From NCBI GenBank assembly GCA_035388225.1, contig DAOOPM010000004.1, forward strand, positions 1-64,000: 64,000 bases of DNA. Direction: 5' to 3'. The notes under the pieces are model-generated. The model was not told where the DNA came from, made no database searches, and saw only the letters and a program-made list of their open reading frames with translations. The DNA is from SB25 sp029560875. Its GTDB lineage: Bacteria; Bacteroidota; Bacteroidia; Bacteroidales; Tenuifilaceae. Positions 34,115 through 43,014 of this stretch are shown here, piece after piece (position 1 is the first letter of the stretch; every line of letters starts with the position of its first letter). The translations under genes were made by a program, and so were the position numbers.

Positions 34115-34929
34115 AAATTATATTTTTTGTAATAAATTATAAGGCTGACAATCATGGGCTTAAATTGATCGAGTCAGTCTTAAACGCAAACAAGGAAGGA
34201 GATTTTGATATCACTATCCATGTAATTGATAACTCAATTAAAAGTAAGCAAGAGGAAGAAGAGTTTAGAAAGTCTCTTCAAGTTAATGGCGTTTCATTGC
34301 ATTCCTCTGCAGAAAATTTAGGGTATTTTGGATGTATTCCAATAGCTCAAAGACTAATCGAGAACGAAACCTTTGATTGCGTAATATACTGTAATCCTGA
34401 TTTGTATTTAGATGGTAGTTTCTTTAAAGAACTTAAAGCTTCAATGCAGTTTAAAGGAATAATTGCCCCTTCAATTATTTCTGTGTCTGAAGGCTTTGAT
34501 CAAAATCCAAAGTATTTATCAAAGTTATCAAGAGCGAAGATGATTAGATTGAAGTTGATTTATAGTAATTTATTAACTTATTTTTTGTTTTTCAGCTTGG
34601 CAAGAGTTAAGGAATTGCTATTCGTTGTCAAAAAAAGAAGTACTCATAGTAGTGATAAATTTAGTAGAATTATTTATGCTCCACATGGGGCTATGTTTAT
34701 TTTTACTGAGGTGTCTTTTTTTAAATGCTTAAAACCATACCCTTGCTTTCTCTTCGGTGAAGAGATTTATATCGCAGAGGAAGCAAAAAAAGCCGGTGTT
34801 AAAGTTTACTACACACCCAATATTAAGGTTTATGATTCTCGCCATGCGTCAATAAGTAGTTTGGGCAATAATTTTAGAAGAAAACTTTATTATCAAAGTG
34901 TTTTATACTTATTAAAGAATTATTACTAG
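34111..34929 (+). CDS. Family 2 glycosyltransferase
   Basis: A 272-residue GT-A glycosyltransferase. It opens M-K-I-I-F-F-V-I-N-Y-K-A-D-N with a nucleotide-sugar fold, N-L-G-Y-F-G-C near residue 70 and Y-C-N-P-D-L at about 92, where C-N-P-D replaces the usual D-x-D, as in rhamnosyl-type GT2s. A later segment, F-G-E-E-I-Y-I-A-E-E, supplies the general base. It overlaps the preceding gene by ATGA and is followed by the flippase after 3 bases. It transfers a sugar of unknown identity onto the lipid-linked repeat unit. Confidence 0.8.
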   Translation: MKIIFFVINYKADNHGLKLIESVLNANKEGDFDITIHVIDNSIKSKQEEEEFRKSLQVNGVSLHSSAENLGYFGCIPIAQRLIENETFDCVIYCNPDLYLDGSFFKELKASMQFKGIIAPSIISVSEGFDQNPKYLSKLSRAKMIRLKLIYSNLLTYFLFFSLARVKELLFVVKKRSTHSSDKFSRIIYAPHGAMFIFTEVSFFKCLKPYPCFLFGEEIYIAEEAKKAGVKVYYTPNIKVYDSRHASISSLGNNFRRKLYYQSVLYLLKNYY

Positions 34930-34932
34930 CCA

Positions 34933-36096
34933 ATGAAATCATTTTATGCGGTTATTGGGCAAATGATTCTTTCAGGATCAAACTATTTGGTTTTCCTGAT
35001 TTTTACTTTTCTTTTAGGTGAAGCTGATTTTATTGGATTCTCTACAGCTGTTGCGCTAAATATTTTAGCTTATGCAATAGCAGAGGGAGGCGTTTCGTAT
35101 GTAGCACCGCGCGAGATATCACGCAAAGATTCTACCAGAGCAATTCTTTCTGGCGGATTTATTGGCTTTAGCATTGCTTTGTACTTATTGTCGCTATTGG
35201 TAGGTTTTTTCTTGTGGAATATTTTTTCAAAGGATTCATTATCTTCTTATTGGGTAATAGCATATGCCCTTTACTTTTTCCCGGTTTTAATTATCCCCTC
35301 ATGGGCAACTTGCTGGTCAATTGATATTGTTAAGCTCATAGTTTTGGCTTCTTTTAGAGGGGGCAGTGTATTGATAGTCTATTTGTTGCCTTCGCTCATG
35401 GGGTTGTATCTGAGTGGTATTTTCTTCATGTCCTTCACCGTTTTTTTTGTAATATGGCTTAATCGTTCGAGTCAAGTATTTGCACTTCCAAATAAAAAAT
35501 CTCTCCATGTGGCAATAAATAAGGTTATGGAGGTTTTTTTGTCCAAAACCTCTTCATATGTGGTGTATAGTTTAATACCGCTAGTTGTTGCTTCAATATA
35601 TGGTAATAGGGTGTCATCCTTATACTTGGTTGGTGAAAGAGTTAAATCAATGTATTCTACCTTTTTTCAGCCTCTTATACAAACTGTTTACCTTGCTATA
35701 AATAAGAAAGAAGTAGGCAAATTAAACACAAAGTACCCTGCATATATAGTTTTTTTAAACATTGCTCTTACTTTTATTTTACTTTTATTCATATTTTTTG
35801 GGGGCGCAAAATATTTAGGCGATCGTTTTAATGCGGTGTCCAATTTGCATTTCTATATTATTGCGGCCTGTTTTTCAATATTGACATCCTGTCTTTTATA
35901 CTTTAAAGTTTTGCCCACAGGAAATTATAGGTTATTCCGAGTGGCAACTTATTTTCAAATGATAACTTTTATCGTTTTATTTGTTATTATGAGATTCAGT
36001 AGCTTTTTATTGCCCGAGATTGTATTGTTAATTGGAGAATTTAGTATTCTATCAATTGTTAGTTTTCAATTATTCTATAAAATAAATAAAAAATGA
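34933..36096 (+). CDS. Wzx-type flippase (MATE-like polysaccharide exporter)
   Basis: A 387-residue membrane protein with about 12 helices, matching the polysaccharide flippase (Wzx/RfbX, MOP superfamily) architecture. It would move undecaprenyl-linked repeat units across the inner membrane. Sequence motifs are weak, as usual in this family, but the position between two glycosyltransferase genes supports the call. It overlaps the next gene by four bases. Confidence 0.75.
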   Translation: MKSFYAVIGQMILSGSNYLVFLIFTFLLGEADFIGFSTAVALNILAYAIAEGGVSYVAPREISRKDSTRAILSGGFIGFSIALYLLSLLVGFFLWNIFSKDSLSSYWVIAYALYFFPVLIIPSWATCWSIDIVKLIVLASFRGGSVLIVYLLPSLMGLYLSGIFFMSFTVFFVIWLNRSSQVFALPNKKSLHVAINKVMEVFLSKTSSYVVYSLIPLVVASIYGNRVSSLYLVGERVKSMYSTFFQPLIQTVYLAINKKEVGKLNTKYPAYIVFLNIALTFILLLFIFFGGAKYLGDRFNAVSNLHFYIIAACFSILTSCLLYFKVLPTGNYRLFRVATYFQMITFIVLFVIMRFSSFLLPEIVLLIGEFSILSIVSFQLFYKINKK

Positions 36097-37325
36097 CTAT
36101 TTGGCTAGTAACATCCGGAGAACCAATTCCTTCTGAAAAAGAACGTCCTCACAGAACAGGTATTTTGGCTCAAAAATTGTCCGAAGAAGGGCATGAAGTG
36201 GTGTGGTGGACAACAACTTTTGATCATCAAAAAAAAGAATATTTGTATGATAAAACTTATGAGGAGCAGGTAAATCTTAAACTAAGTAGAGTTTACTTGC
36301 ACTCTAAAACGCCGTATAAAAAAAATGTATCGCTGAGTAGAATAAAAAACCATTATGAGGTTGCCGTAAGTTTTAAGAAAGAAAGCCGAAAACGGAGACT
36401 GCCCGATTTAATTTTTTGCTCCTTTCCTACAATTGATTTGGCATATGAATCAGTGAGGTATGGGAAAGAACATAATATACCTGTAGTTATAGACGTTCGT
36501 GATTTGTGGCCCGATATCTTTTTGTTTCCCTTCTCAGGAGTAATAAAATCGATGGTTAAGGTTTTCATAAAGCCCTTGGTTAATAGAACAAGGTATATTT
36601 TTCAGAATTGCTACAGCATTACTGGTGTTTCTGATGGTTATCTTAACTTTGGTTTGAATTATGGGAGTAGAAATCGTAGTATTAATGACGAGGTTTTCCC
36701 TTTGGGCTATGATGATACAGGCGTAAGTAATATTAATATTGAAAACGTAGATTTTACTCATTTAAACATTGATCCCAACCGTATTAATGTTTGGTTTGTG
36801 GGTACTTTTGGACAAAGTTACGATTTGCTAACAGTGATTAGCGCTGCGCGGGAAATTGAGCAAACAGACCCCCATATCTCGTTTATATTCACTGGCGATG
36901 GAGAGCAAATTAGAAATTGGAAAGATGCAGCCAGAGATCTAAAAAATATTGTTTTTACGGGATGGGTAGGTAAAGCAGAATTGAAGTATATTTCACTTAA
37001 TGCTCACATTGGTTTAATGGCTTATGCAAAAAATGCTCCTCAAGGATTACCCAATAAAATCTATGAATATATGGCTCTTGGGTTACCTGTTCTATCAAGT
37101 TTACAGGGCGAGTCTAAAGATTTGATAGAATCTAATGGCATTGGACTTGTTTATGAACCCCAAAATTCAGAGGATTTCTTGAAAAAATTGAAAGAAATTA
37201 CCAAAAACAAAAAAAGCCTTGTAGATTTGAGAAAAAATAGCAGAAAGGTTTTTGACCAAAATTTCAATTCATCAATAATTTATAACGACTTGGTATCTTT
37301 TTTACTAAAAATTGCAAATAAATGA
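36093..37325 (+). CDS. Family 4 glycosyltransferase (WbuB-like)
   Basis: A 410-residue GT-B retaining glycosyltransferase. The N-terminal domain has T-S-G-E-P-I-P and L-A-Q-K-L-S-E-E-G-H-E-V-V-W-W, resembling WbuB-type transferases that add N-acetylfucosamine or similar sugars. The C-terminal domain has the nucleotide-sugar motif F-V-G-T-F-G and G-D-G-E near 270. A later P-Q-G-L-P-N-K-I-Y-E-Y-M-A-L-G-L-P-V contains the E-x7-E-like motif. It is coupled to the initiating transferase by an ATGA overlap, which suggests adjacent steps in assembly. Confidence 0.85.
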   Translation: MTIWLVTSGEPIPSEKERPHRTGILAQKLSEEGHEVVWWTTTFDHQKKEYLYDKTYEEQVNLKLSRVYLHSKTPYKKNVSLSRIKNHYEVAVSFKKESRKRRLPDLIFCSFPTIDLAYESVRYGKEHNIPVVIDVRDLWPDIFLFPFSGVIKSMVKVFIKPLVNRTRYIFQNCYSITGVSDGYLNFGLNYGSRNRSINDEVFPLGYDDTGVSNINIENVDFTHLNIDPNRINVWFVGTFGQSYDLLTVISAAREIEQTDPHISFIFTGDGEQIRNWKDAARDLKNIVFTGWVGKAELKYISLNAHIGLMAYAKNAPQGLPNKIYEYMALGLPVLSSLQGESKDLIESNGIGLVYEPQNSEDFLKKLKEITKNKKSLVDLRKNSRKVFDQNFNSSIIYNDLVSFLLKIANK

Positions 37326-37987
37326 TTATGAATTCGATAAATAATTTTTTAAAACGAGTATTTGACATCGTTTTTTCTGTGCTATTGCTCCTAGCACTTT
37401 TGCCTTTTTTCATATTTATTGCAATTGCAATACTTATAGACTCTAAAGGCCCTATTTTTTTTAAACAGCCTAGGTTAGGACTTAAAGGAAAGGTGTTCAA
37501 TATCTATAAGTTTAGGTCTATGGTAGTTGGTGCAGAAAGAATGGGAACAGGATTATTCAACTACAGCAACGATCCAAGGGTTACAAAAGTTGGACGCTTC
37601 CTTCGTGATTATAGTTTAGATGAATTGCCTCAACTTTTTAATATTTTAAAAGGAGATATGAGTTTTGTAGGGCCGAGGCCACCTGTGACCTATGAACTAG
37701 GCGATTATAAGAATTTTGATGGTTTGTTAAAACAACGATTTATTATGAAGCCTGGAGTTACCGGTTTAGCTCAAATCAATGGACGAAATGAGCTGTCTTG
37801 GGATGAGAAGATAGTTTTTGACAATAAGTACATTACTGATTTTAGAAGATTTGGAATACTTCTTGACATTAAGATTCTTTTTATCACAGTTTTTAAGGTG
37901 CTTAGAAATGAGGGGAGCCACGAACTTGAAAAAAATGCTGAAAAGGATATGGCTCGTATTAATAATAAGGCTCAGAATAATAATTAA
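37322..37987 (+). CDS. Initiating sugar-phosphate transferase, PglC-type
   Basis: Undecaprenyl-phosphate sugar-1-phosphate transferase of the monotopic PGT family, 221 residues. It has an N-terminal re-entrant helix (about 14-36), the signature K-R-V-F-D-I-V, then P-I-F-F-K-Q-P-R-L-G, Y-K-F-R-S-M, the catalytic D-E pair in S-L-D-E-L-P-Q, and G-P-R-P-P. This small form lacks the extra N-terminal domain of WbaP and WcaJ. It begins assembly of the repeat unit by placing the first sugar on the lipid carrier. The WbpM/PglF-type dehydratase at 43015 could supply a 4-keto intermediate for that first sugar. Confidence 0.93.
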   Translation: MIMNSINNFLKRVFDIVFSVLLLLALLPFFIFIAIAILIDSKGPIFFKQPRLGLKGKVFNIYKFRSMVVGAERMGTGLFNYSNDPRVTKVGRFLRDYSLDELPQLFNILKGDMSFVGPRPPVTYELGDYKNFDGLLKQRFIMKPGVTGLAQINGRNELSWDEKIVFDNKYITDFRRFGILLDIKILFITVFKVLRNEGSHELEKNAEKDMARINNKAQNNN

Positions 37988-38002
37988 CATTATGTTTATT
38001 TA

Positions 38003-39268
38003 ATGAATGAAAGAAAAACAATCCATATGCACGAAAAATTATCTTTTGGCTATTTAGATCAGCTCTCTTCCAAACATGGAGATTCATTCTATTTAATTGA
38101 TACAAGCAGGTTCAAGAATAATTATTTTGAACTTATAAATGCATTCCGTAAGCATTATCCCAAAACCTTAATTGGCTACTCCTACAAGACCAATTATACC
38201 CCTTATCTTTGCTCCTTAATCGATCAGTTTGGTGGTCTTGCTGAGGTTGTATCCGATATGGAGTACGACCTTGCCCTGAAAGTTGGAGTAGAGCCTTCCA
38301 AAATTATTGTTAATGGACCCTATAAAACCCTAGGCAATCTAAAGAAATATTTCTCTAAAGGAAGTTTAGTTAACCTGGATTCTTATAATGATTTTGAACT
38401 TCTAAAACAACTAGTCGAAAGCGCAGATTATCAATGTAGGGTGGGTTTAAGGTGCAATTTTCAAATAACTGATAGGTATATTTCGCGCTTTGGATTCGAT
38501 GTGGAAGATGAGAGTTTTAAAGGAGTGCTCGATTTTCTGAGGTCTTGTGAAAGAATTAGTTTTGAAGGTATTCACTCCCATTTCCCAGACAGAGCTATTC
38601 AATACTACAATCCAAGAGCAAGGCAAATGCTCCAAATTGCAAAAAGGATTTTTGATACCCCTCCTAAATTTATAGACATTGGTGGAGGGTATTTTGGGAA
38701 AATGCCTGAATTTTTGGCGAATCAGTTTGGGTCAGTTATCCCATCATACGCTGATTATGCTAATTCTGTAGCAAAAGAATTTAGCACCTTTTATTCAGAT
38801 TTGCCAGAGGATAAAAAGCCTACACTAATTATAGAACCAGGTAGTGCAATTGTTGCCGATACAATGTTCTTTGTGGTTAAGGTAATTGATATAAAAAAGA
38901 TTAATGGTTGTTATATTGCCACAACATCGGGGAGCAAGTTTAATTTAGGTTCTTTTTCCTCAACTGTAAATATGCCAATGGCAGTATTTGTTGATTCTGA
39001 CAATGATTCGACTTTTTATGAATCCATCGACATTGCAGGATATACCTGCATTGAAAGTGATTATCTATTTAAAGGTTATAGAGGAGTTATTGCCAAAGGC
39101 GCTTATATTGTTTTTTCAAATATAGGTTCTTATTCCGTAGTATTTAAACCTCCTTTTATTTTGCCAAATGTTCCAATAATTGATATTAATTCTAGCACCG
39201 AGGGTGTAGTTATAAAAAATAAAGAAACCTTCGATGATATATTTTCCACATTTAATTTTTTAGAATAA
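38003..39268 (+). CDS. Type III PLP-dependent decarboxylase (LysA/ODC-like) in the polysaccharide locus
   Basis: A 421-residue fold-type III PLP enzyme. The Schiff-base lysine is Lys62 in Y-S-Y-K-T-N. Downstream are H-S-H-F, G-G-G-Y-F-G and E-P-G-S, the phosphate-binding segments of the DapDC/ODC family. The C-terminal C-I-E-S-D-Y supplies the active-site Cys. This is the class of diaminopimelate, ornithine, carboxynorspermidine and BtrK/SbnH-type decarboxylases; the substrate is not evident. It is directly followed by an aminotransferase (1-base overlap) and an aldolase, forming a compact amino-acid module. I infer a small amine or amino acid precursor for a polysaccharide substituent or secondary metabolite. 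Confidence 0.8.
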   Translation: MNERKTIHMHEKLSFGYLDQLSSKHGDSFYLIDTSRFKNNYFELINAFRKHYPKTLIGYSYKTNYTPYLCSLIDQFGGLAEVVSDMEYDLALKVGVEPSKIIVNGPYKTLGNLKKYFSKGSLVNLDSYNDFELLKQLVESADYQCRVGLRCNFQITDRYISRFGFDVEDESFKGVLDFLRSCERISFEGIHSHFPDRAIQYYNPRARQMLQIAKRIFDTPPKFIDIGGGYFGKMPEFLANQFGSVIPSYADYANSVAKEFSTFYSDLPEDKKPTLIIEPGSAIVADTMFFVVKVIDIKKINGCYIATTSGSKFNLGSFSSTVNMPMAVFVDSDNDSTFYESIDIAGYTCIESDYLFKGYRGVIAKGAYIVFSNIGSYSVVFKPPFILPNVPIIDINSSTEGVVIKNKETFDDIFSTFNFLE

Positions 39269-40182
39269 TGAATAGTCGATTAATATGGTTAGACGGAAAG
39301 GTCTTACCTGTAGAGGATGCAAAAGTAAATGTCTTAAGTCCAACAAGTCAGTTTGGTGCTAATGTATTTGAAGGAATAAGATGCTATTGGAGTGAAGAGA
39401 ACAAAAATTTATATGCGTTTCGTCTGGAAGATCACTTCCGCAGATTATTACGTTCTGTTAAATTATTTAGATTTGAGAATCGCTACACCTTAGAGGACTT
39501 AAAAATGAGTTTTGTTGAGGTTATTAAAGCCAATAACTTTAAGGAAGACATTGCTGTGCGCCAAACTATCTTTCTAGATGGGTTTGGAAGTTGGTTTGCA
39601 ACAGGCCCTACAAATATGTTTATAGCACCTATTCCTAAGGCCAGACTAAATCCCTTTAATTCAAAAGGTATTAAATGTTGCGTTAGTTCATGGGAGCGAA
39701 TTAACGATAACTCTATGTCTCCAAGGGTAAAAGTGGGAGCTAATTATATTAATAGCCGAGCAGCACAATTAGAGGCACTTCAGAACAACTACGACTCAGC
39801 CATCTTTTTAAATAATCAAGGTAAGGTTGCTGAAGGTCCAGGCTCATGCCTCTTTATTTTCAGAAATAATAAATTAATAACACCACTATTAACAGCCTCA
39901 ATCCTTGAAAGCATTACACGCGAAACAATAATTGAAATTGCCAAGAATGATTTAGGATTAGATTTTGAGGAGAGAGATATAGATAGAACTGAGCTCTATA
40001 TTGCCGATGAAGTCTTTTTATGTGGATCTGCAATTGAAATAAACGCTATTGTGAATATTGATGGATATACTATTGGGAGCGGAGAGAAAGGCGAAATTTC
40101 TAAAAGATTACACCAGTTATACCTAGAAATAGCATCAGGAAAGGTTGAAAAATACTCAAAATGGCTAACTTCAATTTATTAA
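39268..40182 (+). CDS. Class IV aminotransferase (branched-chain-aminotransferase-like)
   Basis: A 304-residue fold-type IV PLP enzyme of the IlvE/D-amino-acid-transferase family. The PLP lysine is Lys155 in V-K-V-G-A-N-Y, and the E-x-x-x-E-G-P-G-S segment near 197-200 marks the glutamate that orients the cofactor. The usual IlvE start (G-x-x-x-F-E-G-I-R) is present at 30-38. It overlaps the decarboxylase gene by one base. Housekeeping IlvE is normally in an isoleucine/valine operon, so its placement here suggests a dedicated role, but the substrate amino acid is unknown. Confidence 0.8.
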   Translation: MNSRLIWLDGKVLPVEDAKVNVLSPTSQFGANVFEGIRCYWSEENKNLYAFRLEDHFRRLLRSVKLFRFENRYTLEDLKMSFVEVIKANNFKEDIAVRQTIFLDGFGSWFATGPTNMFIAPIPKARLNPFNSKGIKCCVSSWERINDNSMSPRVKVGANYINSRAAQLEALQNNYDSAIFLNNQGKVAEGPGSCLFIFRNNKLITPLLTASILESITRETIIEIAKNDLGLDFEERDIDRTELYIADEVFLCGSAIEINAIVNIDGYTIGSGEKGEISKRLHQLYLEIASGKVEKYSKWLTSIY

Positions 40183-40189
40183 TAGTTTT

Positions 40190-41002
40190 ATGGAGTATAT
40201 TCTAATAGCAAATGATCCAGGTATTGCTATGTATGCTCAGGAATGTGGCGTGCATAGAATAATGGTTGATTTGGAAATAAAGGGGAAAAGAGAACGGCAA
40301 GGGCATTTGGATACAGTAATTTCTTCTCATAGTATTGATGATGTCAAGCGAATTCGCCAGGTGATTGATAAATCTAAATTACTTGTTCGAATAAACCCCA
40401 TTGATGAAGAATCAAAAGATGAAATCGACCGGGTTGTAGATGCTGGAGCCGATATTATAATGCTCCCAATGTTTAAGAGTCCGGTAGAGGTTGAAAAGTT
40501 TATATCATATGTTGATGGGAGATGTAGGAATTGTTTACTACTAGAAACTCCCGCGGCAGTGGCTCGAATAAATCAGATTGTTGAAGTTCCGGGTATTAAT
40601 GAAATTCATGTTGGGTTAAATGATTTACACTTAGGATTTGGTTTAAATTTTATGTTTGAACTGTTAAGTGGAGGTATTATTGAGTATTTGTCCAAAAAAA
40701 TCAACGATGCAGACTTATTCTTCGGATTTGGAGGTATTGCTCGTTTGGGAAGAGGTGTAATTGATGCATCTTTTATATTAGGAGAGCATGTACGTCTCAA
40801 CTCTCAGATGGTTATATTGTCCAGAGATTTTTACAAGGATGTTTCTAATTATGAAGAGTTTAAAACAAAGGTTGATTTAAAAGGTGAATTAAGCAAAATG
40901 AATGATTATTTGAATTACCTTAAATCCCTTCCTCCAAATGAACTTAACGATAGAAGAAGTCAACTCATAAAACTTGTGAATGAATTCTGTTTTAAGTTCT
41001 AG
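40190..41002 (+). CDS. HpcH/HpaI-family aldolase (citrate lyase beta-like)
   Basis: A 270-residue (beta/alpha)8 aldolase of the HpcH/HpaI-CitE superfamily. Motifs include V-R-I-N-P-I near residue 70 (with the Arg used to bind the enolate), D-A-G-A-D-I-I-M-L-P-M, and L-L-E-T-P-A, whose Glu binds the divalent metal. It follows the aminotransferase by seven bases. In this superfamily SbnG acts as a citrate synthase and is next to the SbnH decarboxylase, which is a related pairing to the one seen here, but no siderophore synthetase (NIS) gene is in the window. The reaction could be C-C bond formation or cleavage on a 2-oxo acid. Confidence 0.78.
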   Translation: MEYILIANDPGIAMYAQECGVHRIMVDLEIKGKRERQGHLDTVISSHSIDDVKRIRQVIDKSKLLVRINPIDEESKDEIDRVVDAGADIIMLPMFKSPVEVEKFISYVDGRCRNCLLLETPAAVARINQIVEVPGINEIHVGLNDLHLGFGLNFMFELLSGGIIEYLSKKINDADLFFGFGGIARLGRGVIDASFILGEHVRLNSQMVILSRDFYKDVSNYEEFKTKVDLKGELSKMNDYLNYLKSLPPNELNDRRSQLIKLVNEFCFKF

Positions 41003-41112
41003 TAGGAGATTATGTGAATTGCTTTGTATAATTTACTAAATTTGGTTTTGGCGTTTTTAATTATTACTCTGATGTAAAGTCTATAAAACATTTTTGAACT
41101 TATATTTTTTCT

Positions 41113-42423
41113 ATGTTAATATCATTAATAAATAGGATTAGTTTTGATTTTCAGAAGATATACTTCTATTCTCTATGCATTTTAGTTGCTTCAATTCCTT
41201 TAGGCTTCCGATTATCTTTATATGCACTAGGATTCTCATTATTACTCGGACTCGCAAATGTTATTTTTGTTGAAAAGAGATTAGTATTCAATAATAAAAT
41301 TAGTAATTCTCTGGCTTTTTTATGGGTTATATACCTGTTGAGTTTGTTATATACTAGTAACATGAACTATGGAATTAAATCAACAGTTCAACTTATACAG
41401 TTACTATTAATACCATTTTTGTTGAATTTTAGAATTCCAGATAAGAATATTTCCAGGTTGAAAGATATTTTTATTGTATCAGTGATTTTTAGTCTACTCT
41501 TTTTTATTGGGAGAGCTTTTATTAATTCATTAGTATTTTCGTCAGATGGGTTAATTTTCAATTTTTATAACGAGAACGTACCGTATGGTAGTTACTTTTA
41601 TTATACAGAACTAGTTAAACCGCATCATCCATCTTATTATGCAATGTATCTTTTGCTGGCTATTGTGTTAGTATTTCCTCAAAAATGGACTGAATTAACT
41701 ATTCAAAGGAAAGTATTTTCAATAGTATCAATTACACTGCTAATCTTAGGGGTTTTTTTATGCTCTTCTCGAGCTGGAATTTTAAGTGCAATCATAATCA
41801 TTTTCATCTTATTATTTAAATTGATAAGAAAAAGTAGCAGTTACTACTTATCTATTATTATTCTGGCTTTTACTGCTTTTGCACTTTACTATCTTATAAC
41901 GAATCCTAGAATTAATACTATTTATAGATATATTAACTCCTTCTATCAAGGTGAAACGGAGCAACAAACCTATCTAGAGTCTACCGCAATGATGAGACTT
42001 AAGATCTGGCCAGTTCTCATAAAAGATTTTGAAGGTTACGAAATTATTATAGGCAAAGGAATTGGCGATACAAAGCAGGACATGATGGAATGTTATAAGA
42101 GAGAGGGTATAATGTTTGCATTTGATGAAAAGTTAAATGCGCACAATCAGTATATTCAAACTCTATATGCTGTTGGGCTATTGGGGCTAGCAGTTTTGCT
42201 CTATATATTAAGTTATGCTTTTTGGTTATCATTTAAGTATCGCAATCTGGTCTTGTTCTTATTCTTAGTAATTATTTCTGTAAATTTTATGTTTGAATCT
42301 GTTCTTGAAAGGGGAGGGGGAGTAATGTTTTTTATTTTTTTCATTGTGTTGTTTACTGAAAAACACATCGAAAGGAGAAGTTCTTCGTTTAAATCGTTAT
42401 CCAAAACTCACATTTTAAAATGA
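41113..42423 (+). CDS. O-antigen ligase / polymerase (Wzy_C family)
   Basis: A 436-residue membrane protein with about 12 helices and a large periplasmic loop at about 270-345. The features R-L-K-I-W-P-V-L, G-K-G-I-G-D-T and N-A-H-N-Q-Y-I-Q-T-L-Y-A-V-G are those of the O-Antigen_lig (Wzy_C) family, which includes WaaL ligases and some polymerases. The conserved His is in the H-N-Q motif. It is the second polymerase/ligase candidate of the locus, 110 bases after the aldolase gene, and may attach the polymer to lipid A core or another acceptor. The two roles cannot be told apart by sequence. Confidence 0.82.
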   Translation: MLISLINRISFDFQKIYFYSLCILVASIPLGFRLSLYALGFSLLLGLANVIFVEKRLVFNNKISNSLAFLWVIYLLSLLYTSNMNYGIKSTVQLIQLLLIPFLLNFRIPDKNISRLKDIFIVSVIFSLLFFIGRAFINSLVFSSDGLIFNFYNENVPYGSYFYYTELVKPHHPSYYAMYLLLAIVLVFPQKWTELTIQRKVFSIVSITLLILGVFLCSSRAGILSAIIIIFILLFKLIRKSSSYYLSIIILAFTAFALYYLITNPRINTIYRYINSFYQGETEQQTYLESTAMMRLKIWPVLIKDFEGYEIIIGKGIGDTKQDMMECYKREGIMFAFDEKLNAHNQYIQTLYAVGLLGLAVLLYILSYAFWLSFKYRNLVLFLFLVIISVNFMFESVLERGGGVMFFIFFIVLFTEKHIERRSSSFKSLSKTHILK

Positions 42424-42715
42424 ACTACAGGTTGGACTACTCTCTGAATCTTTGCTATTACTTCATTATTGCCTTTTGTTGGCAAACTATTCAACTTGGT
42501 AACTAAGGGTGTGAAATACTCAGGTCAAGTTCTATTTTGCCAATGTCTTTTTATGATTTCACCGCCTATGTTTTTAAATTTTGCGCATGATTAGTGTACA
42601 ATTACAATTAGAATTTCTTAGATTTGCACCGAATAATTAAGATAATTTTTGTAATTGTTACTAATATTTCTTTAGGAGTTGTTATTATTCTTAAACAATA
42701 TTTTTTTAAAATTAT
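42424..42715. other. Non-coding gap before MITE-like element
   Basis: A/T-rich, stop-rich sequence after the ligase gene. It includes a short TTGCC/GGCAA hairpin with a 7-base loop near 42468-42486, which may end the upstream transcript, and a -7 type box at 42619. No gene is visible. Confidence 0.5.
42619..42626 (+). promoter_or_regulatory. Possible -7 box upstream of the dehydratase gene
   Basis: TAGATTTG is an exact TAnnTTTG, followed by a G/C-containing TSS region (CACCG). It lies 389 bases before the 43015 start; the 163-bp MITE-like element at 42716-42878 separates the two, so the original leader would have been about 226 bases. No clear -33. Confidence 0.4.
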
Positions 42716-42878
42716 ATGATTATCCGCAAACATACCAATAGTAGTTGTTTCATCCACCATACTCTGACAGGTTCTTTGAACTCTGTCAGGTATTCGTCAG
42801 CCTTTAAAGACCTTTCAGAGTCGCCAGACCTGAAAGAGTCTGTCTAAAATTTTTTAAGGTATAATTGCGGATAATCAT
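42716..42878. mobile_element. MITE-like element, 163 bp, with inverted repeat ends
   Basis: The left end ATGATTATCCGCAAACATACC and the reverse complement of the right end (ATGATTATCCGCAATTATACC) share 19 of 21 bases. Inside are two strong hairpins: CTGACAGGTTC/GAACtCTGTCAG at 42764-42789 and CCTTTCAG/CTGAAAG at 42811-42836. The direct repeat TTAAAATTA lies one base before the left end and immediately after the right end, which looks like a 9-base target duplication, though it is A/T-only. There is no coding capacity, so any transposition would depend on a transposase in trans. Confidence 0.7.
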
Positions 42879-43014
42879 TTAAAATTAATCAGATAGTTAA
42901 TGTGTTTACCATTTTTGAATTTAGTAACAAAGATGCATAATTAAGAATAGTTTTTTAGATATCTCTAATTTTAAAAGCTATTAAAAAAGTTAAGGTTCTT
43001 AATACTAAAATATT

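Noticed and set aside
38003..41002. Siderophore biosynthesis operon (SbnG/SbnH-like)
   Set aside because: The decarboxylase and aldolase recall those enzymes, but no NIS synthetase, exporter or iron-regulated site is present, so I keep only the general amino-acid module.
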